Counted from the stretch's first letter, positions 8,845-17,321 are shown. The stretch is DNA of 64,000 bases from an uncultured Roseovarius sp. (GCF_947489715.1 NZ_CANLER010000012.1:1-64000); one strand, 5' to 3'. Notes: generated from the sequence alone by a model not told the origin. Numbers and translations: made by a program.

Positions 8845-8894
8845 CGGTAACACGTCGGTATTACGTCGGTATCGCGTCGGTATATGGATCGGTC
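8845..8894 (+). repeat. Iterated CGTCGGTAT motif, 11-bp period (copy 1)
   Basis: CGTCGGTAT occurs at 8853, 8864 and 8875, exactly 11 bases apart. Partial units flank it at 8845 (CGGTA) and 8890 (CGGTC). The same array, in the same orientation and period, recurs at 53158-53188 in another intergenic gap. Phasing at about one helical turn suggests a protein-binding array or a dispersed noncoding repeat. Confidence 0.75.
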
Positions 8895-9040
8895 ATCTGC
8901 AGGACTAACAGGGCGCACGGGTGGCATCGCGGCATTCTACTTACCGGAGGCCGCAGCGCGTATCGGTGAGGGGGGGCGCTTTGGCAAGTGGATTTGAAAG
9001 GATGAAATGAGGGTAGCCCGTCAACCAGGGACGAGACGGC

Positions 9041-9084
9041 GGGGTTTGGGGTGGAACCCCAGGGGCTGCGCGCCCTGAGCGCAG
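9041..9084. other. Two adjacent GC-rich hairpins
   Basis: GGGGTT (9041-9046) pairs with AACCCC (9055-9060), and five bases later CTGCGC (9066-9071) pairs with GCGCAG (9079-9084) around a seven-base loop. No T-run follows either stem. The pair could be part of a structured RNA or an incidental GC-rich fold. Confidence 0.35.
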
Positions 9085-9194
9085 AACTCAAATGAGTGAG
9101 CGTCCGCGAACTCCTTTCAGGAACCCTTGCCCTTGCCTGAAGAGCGCGCGGGGGGTTTAACCTATCTTAGGCTGACGTAATCAGAAGTCCGGAC

Positions 9195-10415
9195 ATGGCT
9201 CAGCATTTCACAGATACCGAATGGGCGCAGATCAATGCGCATCTGGATACAGATCCGGCCCGCTATGGCCTGCCCGAGCGTCGCGATGGATCGGTCGTGA
9301 TGCTTAGCTGGAACATCCGCAAATTCGGGGCGCTGATGGCGGGCAGCAAACCCAAAAAATCCCCGGGTGCTTTCGATATGATCACCCGGGTCTGCCGTCA
9401 GGCCGACCTGATCGCGCTACAGGAAGTGCAGCGCAATTCCGAAAGCGTCTATGCGCTGCGCGACCGGCTGAACGCGGATGGCCCGCGCTATGATGTCGTG
9501 CTGACGGATGTGACCGGCATGAGCCCGGGCTACAAGGGCATGGCCGAACGGATGGCGTTTCTTTACCGCACCGACAAGGTGCGGCGCGGCGATCTGGCCT
9601 CGGACCTGTCGTTCGACCGCACCGCCGTTCTGGACCATGTCAACGCAGCAATGGCGCAGGTGATCGGCAAGAAGATCGAGCTGGCCGGACAACAGGGTTT
9701 CTGGGCGCAGCTGACAAGCTGGCTGAGTGGCCAGGCGCGGCTGACCGGCGAAAAGCTCAAGCCGTTCCTGCCCTTCAAGGATTTCGTTCAGTTCATTCGC
9801 ACGCCGCATATCGTGGAATTCGTGATCGACGGGCCAGGTGGCGCCTATGAACTTTATTGCGTCAATGCGCATCTGGTTTCGGGCAAAAGCAAATCCGAGC
9901 GTGAGCAGGAGTTTTTCGCGCTGTTGGAATGGTTACTGCTCGATAGCCGCACGACCGTGGCGAAAGACGGCAAAACCTTTGTGCTGATGGCCGATCTGAA
10001 CCTTGATTTTCAGTCGAATGTCGACAAGCGAAAACAGGCGTTCGAGGATTACATGATCTCGATCAACGCTGAAAAAGGGCTGACCGCAAAGGTGAATTTC
10101 CCGTTTCTCGACGGCGGTTACCTGACCAATGCCCGGCAAAGCGAAACCTTTGACCACATTGCCTGGATCACCGGTGACACCCGCCTGCCGCGCGGGCGTC
10201 ATAACCATCTGGCCGGCACCTTGGGGCCGGATGAATATGATTACGGCATGTTCAATTTCGTCGAGGCGTTCCGGGATGCGGGCCCCGGCAGGGCCGCGGA
10301 TGGCACACCTGATTACGCGCGCTTCACCCATGATTTCACCGATCACATGCCGATCTGGGTGCGCCTGCCTAGCCCGCATGATGGCCAGCACGATTTTACC
10401 GTTGCCGATCGCTGA
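9195..10415 (+). CDS. Endonuclease/exonuclease/phosphatase-fold protein
   Basis: The 406-residue protein shows the motifs of the metal-dependent EEP fold: LSWNIRKFG near 36 (Asn), IALQEVQ near 76 (catalytic Glu), LYCVNAHLVSG and VLMADLNLDFQ in the middle (Asp and Asn), and FTDHMPIWVRLP near 385 (terminal Asp-His pair). Relatives include DNases, sphingomyelinases and phosphoinositide phosphatases, so the substrate is open. There is no signal peptide, so a cytosolic location is likely. It is the first gene after a long noncoding gap and is followed 84 bases later by a dehydrogenase gene on the same strand. Confidence 0.85.
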   Translation: MAQHFTDTEWAQINAHLDTDPARYGLPERRDGSVVMLSWNIRKFGALMAGSKPKKSPGAFDMITRVCRQADLIALQEVQRNSESVYALRDRLNADGPRYDVVLTDVTGMSPGYKGMAERMAFLYRTDKVRRGDLASDLSFDRTAVLDHVNAAMAQVIGKKIELAGQQGFWAQLTSWLSGQARLTGEKLKPFLPFKDFVQFIRTPHIVEFVIDGPGGAYELYCVNAHLVSGKSKSEREQEFFALLEWLLLDSRTTVAKDGKTFVLMADLNLDFQSNVDKRKQAFEDYMISINAEKGLTAKVNFPFLDGGYLTNARQSETFDHIAWITGDTRLPRGRHNHLAGTLGPDEYDYGMFNFVEAFRDAGPGRAADGTPDYARFTHDFTDHMPIWVRLPSPHDGQHDFTVADR

Positions 10416-10499
10416 GGTCGGTTTGCGCCACATCTGTCGCAGGCGCGATAGTCGGCCCTGATCTGCACGCTCAGAATTTCCCAAACAGACAAGGGAGAA

Positions 10500-11450
10500 A
10501 TGCGCGTGAAAATCGGATTTATCGGATTGGGGAATGTCGGCGGCAAACTTTCAGGAAGCCTATTGCGCAACCGGGTGGACATCACCGCGCATGATCTGAA
10601 TGCCGATCTGGTGCAGGCGTTTGTCGACAAGGGTGGCAAGGCCGCCAGCGGCCCGTCCCAGCTGATGCGCGACTGCGATGCGGTCATCACCTGTCTGCCC
10701 AGTCCTACCGCCAGCGATGCGGTGATGCAGCAGATGCTGCCCGAAATTGGCTCCGGCAAAATCTGGATGGAGATGTCCACCACCGACGAGGCCGAGGTCA
10801 AACGTCTGGGCGGACAGGTCATCGAACGCGGTGGTGCTGCGGTGGATTGTCCGGTCTCGGGGGGCTGTCACCGCGCTGATACCGGCAATATCAGCATCTT
10901 CGCAGGCTGTGACCGCGCCACGTTTGAACGCATTCTGCCGCTCTTGACGATCATGGGACGCCGGGTGTTGCACACCGGCGATCTGGGTAGCGCGTCGATC
11001 CTCAAGGTGGTCACGAACTATCTGGCAACCGCCAACCTTGTCAGCTGTGCCGAGGCGCTGACCGTCTCGAAGGCGGCCGGCATGGACCTCAACGTGGCCT
11101 ACGAGGCGATCAAGATCAGTTCCGGCACCTCTTTCGTGCATGAGACCGAAAGCCAGGTCATTCTGAATGGCAGTCGCGACATTTCCTTCACGATGGATCT
11201 GGTGGCCAAGGATATCGGCCTTTTCCAGGAGGTGGCGGACCGGGCCAATGTGCCCCTGGAACTCAGCCCGCTGCTGATCGACATCTTCCGAGACGGGATC
11301 GAACGCTTCGGTCCACGTGAACTGAGCCCCAACATCATCAAACGGCTGGAAGAGGCGACAGGTCTGGATATCACTGCGCCGGGTTTCCCACCCGAGATGA
11401 CAGATGACGAGCCCGAAGAGCCGGGCGCCGAGGTGCGCCCCGGGATCTGA
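10500..11450 (+). CDS. NAD(P)-dependent beta-hydroxyacid dehydrogenase family protein
   Basis: The 316-residue product resembles 3-hydroxyisobutyrate dehydrogenase and tartronate semialdehyde reductase. Its N-terminal Rossmann motif is GFIGLGNVGGKLSGSLL; it also has the substrate-binding CPVSGGCHRADTGN near 121 and the catalytic-lysine helix ILKVVTNYLATANLVSCAEA near 167. The C-terminus has an acidic tail (EMTDDEPEEPGAE). The first codon is ATG at 10500, after an AGGGAGAA ribosome-binding site. The precise substrate is not readable. Confidence 0.87.
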   Translation: MRVKIGFIGLGNVGGKLSGSLLRNRVDITAHDLNADLVQAFVDKGGKAASGPSQLMRDCDAVITCLPSPTASDAVMQQMLPEIGSGKIWMEMSTTDEAEVKRLGGQVIERGGAAVDCPVSGGCHRADTGNISIFAGCDRATFERILPLLTIMGRRVLHTGDLGSASILKVVTNYLATANLVSCAEALTVSKAAGMDLNVAYEAIKISSGTSFVHETESQVILNGSRDISFTMDLVAKDIGLFQEVADRANVPLELSPLLIDIFRDGIERFGPRELSPNIIKRLEEATGLDITAPGFPPEMTDDEPEEPGAEVRPGI

Positions 11451-11515
11451 TCTGCCGAGGCCCTCGCATCTGCCCGGCAAACCCGTTAAGGGCAGGTGCA
11501 AAAGGAGAGGGCGCA

Positions 11516-12007
11516 ATGGACGACGATATTCTGGCCACGATCACCGCTTCGGCGCCGCGCCGCGTGTTTGGTGTGGGTGTTCTGGGCCTGCTGGGGCTGA
11601 TGCTGATCACCGTTGCCCTGTCTAAACCGCCGTCAAACCCGGCCTGGGCCGTCTTTTTGCTGGGGCTGGGGGCAGGGGCGTTCTGGATGGCCTACCGGAT
11701 GTGGGATGTGACGCAACACCGGCTGGAGCTGACCGAAACGCAGTTGCGCAGCACCGATGGCACGGTTTTGGCGCAGGTGTCCGATATTCAATCAATGGAT
11801 CGCGGCATGTTCGCCTTCAAGCCCTCGAACGGTTTCATGCTGAAGCTGAACAGCAAAACCACGCGCCGCTGGCGGCCGGGGTTCTGGTGGTCATTGGGGG
11901 GGCGTGTCGGGGTGGGTGGTGTCACCTCAGCCCCGCAGACCAAGGCCATGGCCGAGATCATCTCGGCCATGATCGCGCAGCGTCAGGTTGACGGCGGTGC
12001 GGCCTGA
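11516..12007 (+). CDS. Hypothetical two-helix membrane protein
   Basis: The 163-residue protein has two hydrophobic segments near 17-36 (FGVGVLGLLGLMLITVAL) and 43-62 (WAVFLLGLGAGAFWMAYRMW). A soluble domain of alternating strands follows (LELTETQLRSTDGTVLAQVS) that looks like a PH-type membrane-anchored fold. No enzyme motif is visible. A strong AAGGAGAGG lies before ATG 11516. Its end overlaps the 3' end of the opposite-strand pilus gene by 25 bases. Confidence 0.7.
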   Translation: MDDDILATITASAPRRVFGVGVLGLLGLMLITVALSKPPSNPAWAVFLLGLGAGAFWMAYRMWDVTQHRLELTETQLRSTDGTVLAQVSDIQSMDRGMFAFKPSNGFMLKLNSKTTRRWRPGFWWSLGGRVGVGGVTSAPQTKAMAEIISAMIAQRQVDGGAA

Positions 12008-12585
12008 GGCGGTTGATAGCAGGATGACCCTTCAAAGCAGATCTGCCCGGTAAAGCGGGGCTTGGTAAAGATCCGTGTGGTGATTGTCACGCCGCTGCCC
12101 AGCCCGACCTTGAAGGTCGGTTTGTAATCGGATTCCGATTCCACCAGGATCAGGTCTTCGCCGTCACCCAGAATGGGCAGGATGGAATGGGCGGTCGCCA
12201 CATCGGTATCGGTAAGGTCGGTATAGCTACCGGCACCACGGGTTTCCGACCAGCGGATGTAATATTCATTCTTGGCGGCGTCGAAACGCACCACCGACAC
12301 CCGAATCTGGTTCGCACCGTCGTCATTGGTGATCCCGTCAAAGAGTTTCATCGCGTTGTCGATATAGGTGTCCGTGATCCCCGGCGTTTCGCGCGAGATC
12401 ATGTCGGCGATGGTATAGGTCGCCTTTTCGCGGGCACTTTTATAGCGATGTACCTCGTAGAATTCCCAGGTCGCCACCAGTCCCAGGACCAGCAGGGGCA
12501 GGCAGATCACGGTTTCCACCATGACCGAGCCGTCACGCTCGCCGCAGAACCTGCGCATAACTCGTTTCATAAAGGACTGTTTCAT
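11983..12585 (-). CDS. TadE-like pseudopilin or minor pilus protein
   Basis: The 200-residue product has a short basic N-terminus (FMKRVMRRFCGERDG), then the class-III-signal-like stretch SVMVETVICLPLLVLGLVAT with the conserved Glu and one hydrophobic helix, and a periplasmic domain. This is the architecture of TadE/TadF minor pilins of Flp (type IVb) pili. I chose ATG 12585, two bases after the previous stop, because AGGAG lies ten bases before it; TTG 12606 is the alternative. It is third in the operon. Two cysteines near the C-terminus (ICFEGSSCYQ) may form a disulfide. Confidence 0.8.
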   Translation of the reverse strand: MKQSFMKRVMRRFCGERDGSVMVETVICLPLLVLGLVATWEFYEVHRYKSAREKATYTIADMISRETPGITDTYIDNAMKLFDGITNDDGANQIRVSVVRFDAAKNEYYIRWSETRGAGSYTDLTDTDVATAHSILPILGDGEDLILVESESDYKPTFKVGLGSGVTITTRIFTKPRFTGQICFEGSSCYQPPQAAPPST

Positions 12586-12586
12586 C

Positions 12587-13132
12587 TTATGAGGGCTCCT
12601 GAACAAAGGCGGACATCGTTACAATCGCCGTTTTACCGTAATCGTCCTTTTGCAATGCTCTGCCCATCATTTCGTCCGGGAAGATCGGGTCGTAGAGGAA
12701 GCAGGCGCGCAGGACCATCAATTCGTTCACGCCCCCGAAAACGAATTCCTTTTTCAGAACGGCCGGTTCAACCGGCTGCGAATTCTCGATGCACTTGGGT
12801 TTGGCATCCAGCGACGAATAGGCCCGCAGGTCGACCGGCTGCATCTCCAGGCGCAGCTCGGTTTCGCAATTGGCCAGGATCGGCGCGTTGTCGCAGATCA
12901 CTTCCTTGATCTCTTCATAGGTGCTGGGTTCGCCCGTTCCCAGGCGGATCTGACGCACCGCGATATCAAGGCCGCGTTCCAGCATGGTGTGACGGATGGT
13001 CACGAAACCCAGTTCGATCGACATGGTCATCAGCATGATGAAGGTCGGAACGATGATGACAAACTCTACCGAGGCATTACCCGCTTCGTCGCCTTTCAGA
13101 CGCCGGAAATATTTACCGAACAGATGTCTCAT
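12587..13132 (-). CDS. TadE-family pilus assembly protein
   Basis: The 181-residue protein carries the TadE signature near 18-50: GNASVEFVIIVPTFIMLMTM, with the conserved Glu in the first part of the single helix, then a periplasmic region with several cysteines (VICDNAPILANCE, PKCIEN, RACFLYD). TadE proteins are minor pseudopilins processed by a TadV-type prepilin peptidase. Its start overlaps the TadG-like stop by four bases (13129-13132), and its stop is two bases before the next start, so all three are coupled. Confidence 0.86.
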   Translation of the reverse strand: MRHLFGKYFRRLKGDEAGNASVEFVIIVPTFIMLMTMSIELGFVTIRHTMLERGLDIAVRQIRLGTGEPSTYEEIKEVICDNAPILANCETELRLEMQPVDLRAYSSLDAKPKCIENSQPVEPAVLKKEFVFGGVNELMVLRACFLYDPIFPDEMMGRALQKDDYGKTAIVTMSAFVQEPS

Positions 13133-14931
13133 TGTGTCAACCTCAGGTTCTGGATATTGGTCGCGATCGAATTGAAGGCACCTTTGATCTTTTCGCCTTC
13201 AGCGCGATAGTATTTCGAGAACTCCGTGGCGCAGTTTTTCAGCTCGGTTTCAGCCGTACCACCTTCGTCGATTTCGAACCCGATTGTATAGATGACCACT
13301 TTCTTGTCCGCAGCCTTGGCTGCCGTACAGGCCGCCGCCATCCGGGTGTTCTTCATCGAACCAGAGACATTATTGTCGTATTTATATTCGCTATAGGCAT
13401 CTGAACCGGTGATGTCCGAGTGGTAGTCCGGTGACATCAGGCCCCAGGCCTCTTCCCAATCCAGCGGTCCGGCAGAAATAAGCAGCGGCAGAGGATCGCC
13501 ATTCGGATCAACGTTGTCTTCCAGCGCCTGTTTGTAGGCCGCGAATTCAGCCGGGGTCATCCAGTCTTCATTGGAGATGTCCCAGAAACGGTCGTCGTTC
13601 TCATCATAGAGGAAGTAGGTCGACAGGTCCGCGTCACTGGCTTTGTAGTAGCACTTCCACCGCGACCGGCTGCACTTTGCCGGATCATTCGACTTTTTCG
13701 AAGGCTTGTACCTGTGCTGGGCATAGTCGAACTCTTCGTCCTTGTACTTCACCTCATGCAAATCGGAATTCGGCCCACGGTAATCCGAGCTTGCGTGGGT
13801 TTCCGCCGTGTCCGGGTTCAGTAGACCGTTGGGGTCCTTGAAATAGTAGGAGGTGGTGTTCTTACCATCACCCATCATCACGATGACCTTCTGGGTTTCC
13901 AGCTCGTTATACTTGGCCGGGAAATTCGTCAGGTCGGGATTTACGGCTTTTGCAACATCGTCAAATGCCGGGTCCAGCAGGGCGGCCCCCCATTTGATGC
14001 CCAGATGGCCGGACGTATTGCCATCGGCCTGCAACGCTTCGATCGCATTATGCAGATCGGTCTTGCTGCTTGAATAGGGCAGGAAGCGGAAATAGTCATC
14101 GTCATAGCACGACCGCCAGGATGCATTCAGCGTGTTGAAATCGCCGTTGATGTCATAGCGCGAGGTATAGATTTGCTGCGCATAGGTCACATCGGGATCA
14201 ATCGCCGTGTCGCTGAAATCAGCTTCGGAGAAGACCAGGCAGGTCGAGTTATCATGTGTTTCGTCGACGGTCAGTGCTTCGTAGACAACGTCGGGGGGGG
14301 TCACGCCAAAGCTGAACGGCACGACGGAAATCACCGCATCACCCGGATCGGCGCTGTCGATGATCTTGGTCACAAAGCTTTTGGCGGCTTTCTTCATCTC
14401 GGTCAGTTTCGACCCTCTCATCGAGCCCGAGACGTCCAGAACCAGCGAAATTTCCAGCTTGGGGATGCGCTTTTCAGCGGTTGAATCGGCTTCGGCGCTC
14501 AGGGTTTCAACGCCCATCACCCGCATCAGGTAGGTTTCGACATCAATGGATGTATTCACGGTTACCTTCGAGGTGTTCAGCGTGATCTGAATATCGTCCT
14601 CACCGAACGCATCCAGATACTCCCGCATGCCGATCTTGTCGAAGTAATCCTCGACCACGGCCTTGGCAGCGGTGTTGTCGGCGGCGGCGGCGCCAGCCAG
14701 TGAGGCCGCGTCGGCGACAGCAGCCAGGCGCGTGCGCTCCATCTCGTGTCGCATCGTGTCAATGCCGATCCCGGCCATAAGCATGAAGACCAGGAACATA
14801 TATAAGGTGAACGCGACAACGGCGCCGTCTTCCTCGTTGCGGAAGCGGTTCAGCCGAGGCGCCAAATATCGCCGCAAAGCGGATTTGCGGAGCGATTGCA
14901 CCGTGAAATTTGAAATCGTATTATTACTCAT
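13129..14931 (-). CDS. TadG-like protein with a von Willebrand A domain
   Basis: The 600-residue protein has an N-terminal TadE/G-type helix (DGAVVAFTLYMFLVFMLMAG, about 36-56) and a pseudopilin-like segment. A vWA domain from about 160 carries the metal-site motif LDVSGSMRGSK (Asp166, Ser168, Ser170) and later MMGDGKNTTSY. A long acidic, Tyr-rich insertion lies between the vWA parts (about 330-500). Such proteins help assemble or anchor Flp pili at the envelope. I chose ATG 14931 (MSNNTISNF) with GAGGTGAC before it. A CtrA-type box lies about 100 bases upstream. The pilus motor and secretin genes are not in this window. Confidence 0.84.
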   Translation of the reverse strand: MSNNTISNFTVQSLRKSALRRYLAPRLNRFRNEEDGAVVAFTLYMFLVFMLMAGIGIDTMRHEMERTRLAAVADAASLAGAAAADNTAAKAVVEDYFDKIGMREYLDAFGEDDIQITLNTSKVTVNTSIDVETYLMRVMGVETLSAEADSTAEKRIPKLEISLVLDVSGSMRGSKLTEMKKAAKSFVTKIIDSADPGDAVISVVPFSFGVTPPDVVYEALTVDETHDNSTCLVFSEADFSDTAIDPDVTYAQQIYTSRYDINGDFNTLNASWRSCYDDDYFRFLPYSSSKTDLHNAIEALQADGNTSGHLGIKWGAALLDPAFDDVAKAVNPDLTNFPAKYNELETQKVIVMMGDGKNTTSYYFKDPNGLLNPDTAETHASSDYRGPNSDLHEVKYKDEEFDYAQHRYKPSKKSNDPAKCSRSRWKCYYKASDADLSTYFLYDENDDRFWDISNEDWMTPAEFAAYKQALEDNVDPNGDPLPLLISAGPLDWEEAWGLMSPDYHSDITGSDAYSEYKYDNNVSGSMKNTRMAAACTAAKAADKKVVIYTIGFEIDEGGTAETELKNCATEFSKYYRAEGEKIKGAFNSIATNIQNLRLTQ

Positions 14932-14989
14932 GTCGTCACCTCTTTGGGCTAGCAGACGCCCGGCAGTACACAATGCACCACCTTTTTGA

Positions 14990-15198
14990 TTAACGATTTC
15001 TGTGGCGAGATTATGGCGCTGAACCTAAAATTAACCCTTAATTAACATCGAATTAGCGTCAAATTTTCAACAATATCAGCACGATCTGCGGATTGTAGTT
15101 CATCTGTTAACGATTGCGTCGGGAGGCCCTGGATCGCACCGGTCCCAAGGGTTCCGCAAAACCGTGGGTGGACAAAATTGTCGCATGGTTTAACGATT
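14990..15198 (+). repeat. Three TTAACGATT nonamers in the tad-gdh interval
   Basis: TTAACGATT occurs at 14990-14998, 15107-15115 and 15190-15198, all on the plus strand, spaced 117 and 83 bases. It resembles the TTAACCAT half-site described for CtrA but differs at one position. Three exact copies of a nonamer in about 210 bases is unlikely by chance. Confidence 0.5.
15031..15045. promoter_or_regulatory. CtrA-type box TTAA-N7-TTAA
   Basis: The stretch TTAACCCTTAATTAA matches exactly the TTAA-N7-TTAA consensus bound by the response regulator CtrA in alphaproteobacteria. It lies 100 bases upstream of the TadG-like start at 14931. CtrA is known to control Flp pili in Caulobacter and motility genes in roseobacters, so control of the tad genes is the natural inference. 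Confidence 0.6.
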
Positions 15199-15267
15199 GG
15201 GTTACTTCGGGCGGGTTAAAGACAGCGCCCCAATAACCCCGTTTTAGCAATTTCAGGGAGATATATC

Positions 15268-16698
15268 ATGAATGCACCCAAAGAGCCGAGTTTCCGCGAA
15301 AGCGTCGATCTGATGTTCAACCGCGCGGTGGCGCTGATGGATCTCCCGCCCGGTCTTGAAGAGAAAATCCGCGTTTGCAACGCCACTTACACGGTTCGTT
15401 TCGGCGTGCGTCTGCGGGGTCAGATTCATACTTTTACCGGCTATCGCTCGGTGCATTCGGAACATATGGAACCGGTCAAGGGCGGCATCCGCTTTGCCAT
15501 GGGCGTGAACCAGGATGAGGTCGAGGCGCTTGCGGCGCTGATGACCTATAAATGCGCGCTGGTCGAAGCGCCGTTTGGCGGCTCCAAGGGCGGTCTGCGC
15601 ATTGATCCGCGCGAATGGGACGCGCATGAGCTGGAACAGATCACCCGTCGTTTCGCTTATGAGCTGGCCAAGCGCGACCTGATCCATCCCTCGCAGAACG
15701 TGCCTGCGCCCGACATGGGCACCGGCGAGCGCGAGATGGCGTGGATCGCCGATCAGTACAAGCGCATGAACACCACCGATATCAACAGCCGCGCCTGTGT
15801 CACCGGCAAGCCGATCAACGCGGGCGGCATCCAGGGCCGGACCGAGGCGACGGGCCGCGGTGTGCAATACGCGTTGCAGGAGTTTTTCCGTCACCCCGAA
15901 GATATCGCCAAGGCGGGCCTGTCGGGATCGCTGGATGGCAAGCGCGTGATCGTGCAGGGGTTGGGGAATGTGGGCTACCACGCTGCCAAGTTTCTTCAGG
16001 AGGAAGATGGCTGCAAGGTCACCGCGATCATCGAACGCGATGGCGGCCTGATGGATGAGGACGGTCTTGACGTCGAGGCCATTCGCAACTGGATCGCCAA
16101 ACATGGTGGTGTCGATGGTTATCCCAAGGGCAAGTTCATCCGCGACGGCTCTAAATATCTTGAGAACGAATGCGACATCCTGATCCCGGCGGCGCTGGAG
16201 GGTGTGATCAACATGTCCAACGCGGCCGATATCAAGGCCCCGCTGATCATCGAGGCTGCGAATGGTCCGGTCACTGCCGGCGCGGATCAGATCCTGCGCG
16301 AAAAGGGCTGCGTGATCATTCCTGACATGTATGCCAACGCGGGCGGTGTGACCGTGTCCTATTTCGAATGGGTCAAGAACCTCAGCCATATCCGTTTCGG
16401 CCGCCTGGGCCGCCGCCAGGAAGAGGCGCGGCACCAGTTGATCGTGGACGAGCTGCACAAGCTTGACGAACACCTGGGTGAGAAATGGTCGATGTCGCCG
16501 GACTTCAAGCAGAAATACCTGCGTGGCGCGGGCGAGCTTGAGCTTGTGCGCTCGGGTCTGGATGACACCATGCGCGCGGCCTACCAGTCGATGCGCGAGA
16601 CATGGCACAGCGGCGAAAATGTCGATGACCTGCGCACCGCCGCCTATCTGGTGTCGATCGGTAAGGTGGCCGACAGCTACCGCGCCCTGGGCCTGTGA
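15268..16698 (+). CDS. Glu/Leu/Phe/Val-type glutamate dehydrogenase
   Basis: The 476-residue enzyme should interconvert glutamate and 2-oxoglutarate plus ammonia. Visible motifs include the substrate region VKGGIRFAMGVNQDEVEALA, the glycine- and lysine-containing APFGGSKGGL near 105, PAPDMGTGEREMAWIADQY near 143, and the nucleotide-binding VIVQGLGNVGYHAAKFL near 230. Length and motifs fit the NAD-type hexameric enzyme. AGGGAGA precedes ATG 15268. The next gene starts on its stop codon (TGATG), so the two are co-translated. Confidence 0.93.
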   Translation: MNAPKEPSFRESVDLMFNRAVALMDLPPGLEEKIRVCNATYTVRFGVRLRGQIHTFTGYRSVHSEHMEPVKGGIRFAMGVNQDEVEALAALMTYKCALVEAPFGGSKGGLRIDPREWDAHELEQITRRFAYELAKRDLIHPSQNVPAPDMGTGEREMAWIADQYKRMNTTDINSRACVTGKPINAGGIQGRTEATGRGVQYALQEFFRHPEDIAKAGLSGSLDGKRVIVQGLGNVGYHAAKFLQEEDGCKVTAIIERDGGLMDEDGLDVEAIRNWIAKHGGVDGYPKGKFIRDGSKYLENECDILIPAALEGVINMSNAADIKAPLIIEAANGPVTAGADQILREKGCVIIPDMYANAGGVTVSYFEWVKNLSHIRFGRLGRRQEEARHQLIVDELHKLDEHLGEKWSMSPDFKQKYLRGAGELELVRSGLDDTMRAAYQSMRETWHSGENVDDLRTAAYLVSIGKVADSYRALGL

Positions 16699-17321
16699 TG
16701 CGCGGCGCCGCAGCGGGTGTGTTCCGACACGCCTGCCGCTGCGGCCGCACCAAAATGACCATAGATGTGCCCGCCCCCTCGGCGGGCACACGCCTTCGGT
16801 GCTACTGTGGCGACTGCCAGACAGCGGCGCAGCTGCATGACCCGGATCAGGACCTTCTGTCGCCCGCAGGCGGCACCGATATCTGGCACACCACCCCGGA
16901 TCTGATCAGCATCGACGCCGGGGCAGAAACGCTGAAAATCTCGCGCCTGTCGCCGCGTGGCGGATGCCGCTGGTATGCGGGCTGCTGCGGCACGCTGATG
17001 TTCAGCACCGCCCGCAATCTGAAAATTCCCTTTATCAGCGTGACCCTGCGCCAGCCGGAACTGACCGGGACTGACCCGTTGCTGGGCCCGGTCCGGTGCC
17101 ATGCCTTCACCGCGTCGGCGCGGCCCGATGCCAAGGCTCCGAAGGCCGACAAGGGGATGCGCCGGGTAGGCACGCTGGCGCTGAAACGCGCCTTTCTGGC
17201 CTGGCTCAGCGGGCGGTCGAAGGCCAATCCGTTGCGTGGACCCGACGGAGCCCCCATCGCCCCGGTCGAGGTCATCTCGCTTGAGGCGCGCAAGGCCGCC
17301 CGACCGGATCATCTGCCATAG
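16698..17321 (+). CDS. DUF6151/GFA-like cysteine-rich protein
   Basis: The 207-residue protein has paired cysteine motifs resembling the zinc-binding GFA fold: ACRCGRT near 15, RCYCGDCQ near 36, and GGCRWYAGCCGTLMF near 97. This pattern fits the DUF6151 family. GFA-fold relatives bind glutathione-formaldehyde adducts or zinc, but no activity is established for this group. ATG 16698 overlaps the dehydrogenase stop, suggesting coupled expression. The following sarcosine oxidase operon produces formaldehyde equivalents, so a link is possible but speculative. Confidence 0.7.
   Translation: MRGAAAGVFRHACRCGRTKMTIDVPAPSAGTRLRCYCGDCQTAAQLHDPDQDLLSPAGGTDIWHTTPDLISIDAGAETLKISRLSPRGGCRWYAGCCGTLMFSTARNLKIPFISVTLRQPELTGTDPLLGPVRCHAFTASARPDAKAPKADKGMRRVGTLALKRAFLAWLSGRSKANPLRGPDGAPIAPVEVISLEARKAARPDHLP

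Larger units (their letters stand above)
8760..9194. other. 435-base gene-free interval
   Basis: No convincing coding frame is visible here. The interval contains an iterated motif with 11-base period (8845-8894) and a pair of GC-rich hairpins (9041-9084), listed separately. The last 40 bases should hold the promoter and leader of the gene at 9195. Confidence 0.6.
14932..15267. other. Divergent regulatory interval of 336 bases
   Basis: This AT-rich stretch separates the pilus operon (minus) from glutamate dehydrogenase (plus). It contains no convincing gene. It holds one perfect TTAA-N7-TTAA box and three copies of TTAACGATT, listed separately, and ends in the AGGGAGA ribosome-binding site of the dehydrogenase gene. 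Confidence 0.65.

Noticed and set aside
15253-16791. Long open frame opposite the glutamate dehydrogenase gene
   Set aside because: It mirrors a confident plus-strand gene with clear dehydrogenase motifs; the antisense translation is rich in His, Arg and Ala without motifs, as expected for high-GC shadow frames.
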